Assembly: GCA_943788775.1 (NCBI GenBank)
Contig: CALSRO010000008.1
Location: 62,001 to 126,000 of the forward strand
Origin: an uncultured Flavobacteriales bacterium
GTDB taxonomy: Bacteria; Bacteroidota; Bacteroidia; Flavobacteriales_G; Salibacteraceae
Direction of reading: 5' to 3'
Length of the DNA: 64,000 bases
The notes beneath the pieces are model-generated. The model saw only the letters and a list, made by a program, of their open reading frames with translations, was not told the origin of the DNA and searched no databases. Shown piece by piece: positions 62,830 to 64,000 of the stretch. Made by a program: the position numbers and the translations under genes. Numbering within the stretch: the stretch's first letter is position 1; each line of letters opens with the position of its first letter.

Positions 62830-63602
62830 TTACTCAAATTCCCATCCAAAAACCCGCTTCAGAATATCGGTAACGCGGTGCACTGGATCCAAACGAATCG
62901 CCTTTTCTTCTTCCTTCACTTTCACAAATAGCCCTTGAAGCGCTTTACGCGTAGTGTGTTCAGCCAATGAGTTGTTCTGGATTCTTTCCCAAAGCACTCC
63001 TTTTATAGATGCGGTGTTGTAGGTGTCAATCGCTTTGGCATATGTTCCTTCTGCGCTGATGTTACCTACATACTTCTTGTCCAACGAAGCTTGAATCTTC
63101 GGTTTAAAAGCATTATAAGCTTCTCAAAGGTCTTTTCTCTCAAATAGTGGGTGGCGGCCGTGTCCGATCCTTTTAGGATGCCCATGCCGTCCTGTATGGT
63201 CATTTCCTTGATTGCTTGTAAGAAAATTGGCTTTGCTTCTGAGGCAGCATCTTCTGCGGCTCGGTTTACGGATAAAACCGCATCGTCCAATATGCCTTCA
63301 ATGACGGGAATCTTCTCCAATTTTTCATAGATGGGTTGAGCTTCTTTTGGAAGTAGGATTTTTAAGGCTTGATCAGCGAAATAGCCGTCTTTCACATTCA
63401 GGCTCGAAACGGCAAAATCGGTTCCCTTGCTCAACGCTTCCTTCAATCCTTTGATGATTTCATCATTGGTCAAAACATCCTTGGCTGTTTCTGTATTGAC
63501 GCCATAGTCCTCTGCGTGCTTCAATAGTTTATTCAACTCTGCGCATGCACCCAGCGTTATAGCTGTAATCAACAATACGCTTGCGATTCTAACTTTCCTC
63601 AT
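62830..63602 (-). pseudogene. DUF4197 lipoprotein with a single-base frameshift
   Basis: The start at 63600-63602 gives a lipoprotein signal (MRKVRIASVLLITAITLGAC). The first frame is normal up to TAATHYLREKTFEKL and then drifts (IMLLNRRFKLRWTRSM). The proper family continuation FKPKIQASLDKKYVGNIS is found in the next frame and runs to a natural stop at 62830. A single missing T near 63120 (gaagcttataatgc, expected gaagctttataatgc) restores the family sequence EKLYNAFKPKI. DUF4197 is a periplasmic lipoprotein of unknown function. Either the gene is dead or the base was lost in sequencing. Confidence 0.75.
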
Positions 63603-63667
63603 AATCCTCAATTTGGCCACCAAACTAGAGTAATTCAAAACCATAGGAAATACCCGTACTCATCTTT

Positions 63668-63675
63668 TATCTTTG
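63668..63675 (+). promoter_or_regulatory. -7 element for the mutase gene
   Basis: TATCTTTG matches TAnnTTTG, 22 bp before the ATG at 63698. No clear TTG at -33. Confidence 0.45.
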
Positions 63676-63697
63676 CAGCCCTTTAAAAGGCCTAGAT

Positions 63698-64000
63698 ATG
63701 CAAAACGCTGCTCCATATACTCCCAAGAATAAAATACGAATTGTTACTGCTGCTTCACTGTTTGACGGTCATGATGCTGCCATCAATATCATGCGTAGGA
63801 TCATTCAAAGCACTGGTGCTGAGGTGATTCACCTTGGTCATGATCGCAGTGTAGAAGAGGTGGTGAACTGCGCCATTCAGGAAGATGCACAGGCCATTGC
63901 AATGACAAGCTATCAAGGCGGGCACACGGAGTATTTTAAATACATGCATGACTTGCTAAAAGAAAAAGGCGCGGGACATATCAAGATTTTTGGAGGAGGT
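63698..64000 (+). CDS. B12-dependent acyl-CoA mutase, N-terminal cobalamin-binding domain (partial)
   Basis: The 101 codons from ATG 63698 remain open to the right edge. [32 protein letters not shown]... is the cobalamin-binding domain, with the motif D-x-H-x-x-(A/G) in FDGHDAAIN, then [14 protein letters not shown] and [20 protein letters not shown]-terminal placement of this domain fits the fused isobutyryl-CoA/methylmalonyl-CoA mutases (IcmF), in which a G-protein domain follows. The rest lies outside the window. It needs the vitamin supplied by the uptake operon at 17470-22474. Confidence 0.85.
   Translation, partial: MQNAAPYTPKNKIRIVTAASLFDGHDAAINIMRRIIQSTGAEVIHLGHDRSVEEVVNCAIQEDAQAIAMTSYQGGHTEYFKYMHDLLKEKGAGHIKIFGGG

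Overview
The window is a chromosomal segment of a Gram-negative Bacteroidota bacterium, most likely of the Flavobacteriia. The evidence is several secreted proteins with type IX secretion (T9SS) C-terminal sorting domains, -7 elements of the Bacteroidota form TAnnTTTG, a bamD-rpoZ-coaBC-DUF4835 gene order, and many Bacteroidota-specific families (DUF2911, DUF4199, DUF4835, DUF5074).

Layout. 1-3.4 kb: the start of a large secreted beta-helix protein that runs off the left edge, and a conserved hypothetical gene. 3.39-16.34 kb: an integrated element of about 12.9 kb in a tRNA-Arg(TCT) gene, bounded by 71-bp direct repeats, with a tyrosine recombinase at the left end and a polymerase-like protein at the right end. 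Between them lie four cargo modules: a T9SS protein; a serine protease plus a porin; a glycosylase-like protein, a small membrane protein and a nuclease; and a DUF285 repeat protein. The modules are separated by five copies of a hairpin-rich noncoding repeat, all in the same orientation. This is the most unusual part of the window. 16.4-23.7 kb: tRNA-Pro, a lipoprotein, and a cobalamin-riboswitch operon with a BtuB-like receptor and three surface proteins. 22.9-28.3 kb: a broken transporter gene and a DtxR/MntR-regulated Mn/Fe ABC importer. 28.4-36.9 kb: tRNA-Ser, a DnaJ-domain protein, an FKBP, an acyl-CoA:amino acid acyltransferase, and the bamD-rpoZ-coaBC cluster. 36.9-53.5 kb: ClpP, a LOG-family protein, SPOR-like envelope proteins, a CtpA-like protease, ferredoxin, Aat, an aldo/keto reductase and a coiled-coil protein. 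53.7-64 kb: SRP RNA, glycosyltransferases, a methyltransferase, DUF72, a GDPD, and the start of a B12-dependent acyl-CoA mutase that runs off the right edge.

How it fits together. B12 uptake (17.5-22.5 kb) would supply the mutase at the right edge. The Mn/Fe regulator faces its own importer and a palindromic operator. The element carries its own integration gene, a possible replication or cassette-copying enzyme, and surface or possibly defensive cargo. Four chromosomal genes each carry a single lesion (two in-frame TAG, one in-frame TAA, one 1-nt frameshift), which points to recent decay or to assembly errors.

All family assignments come from reading motifs. No database search was run.
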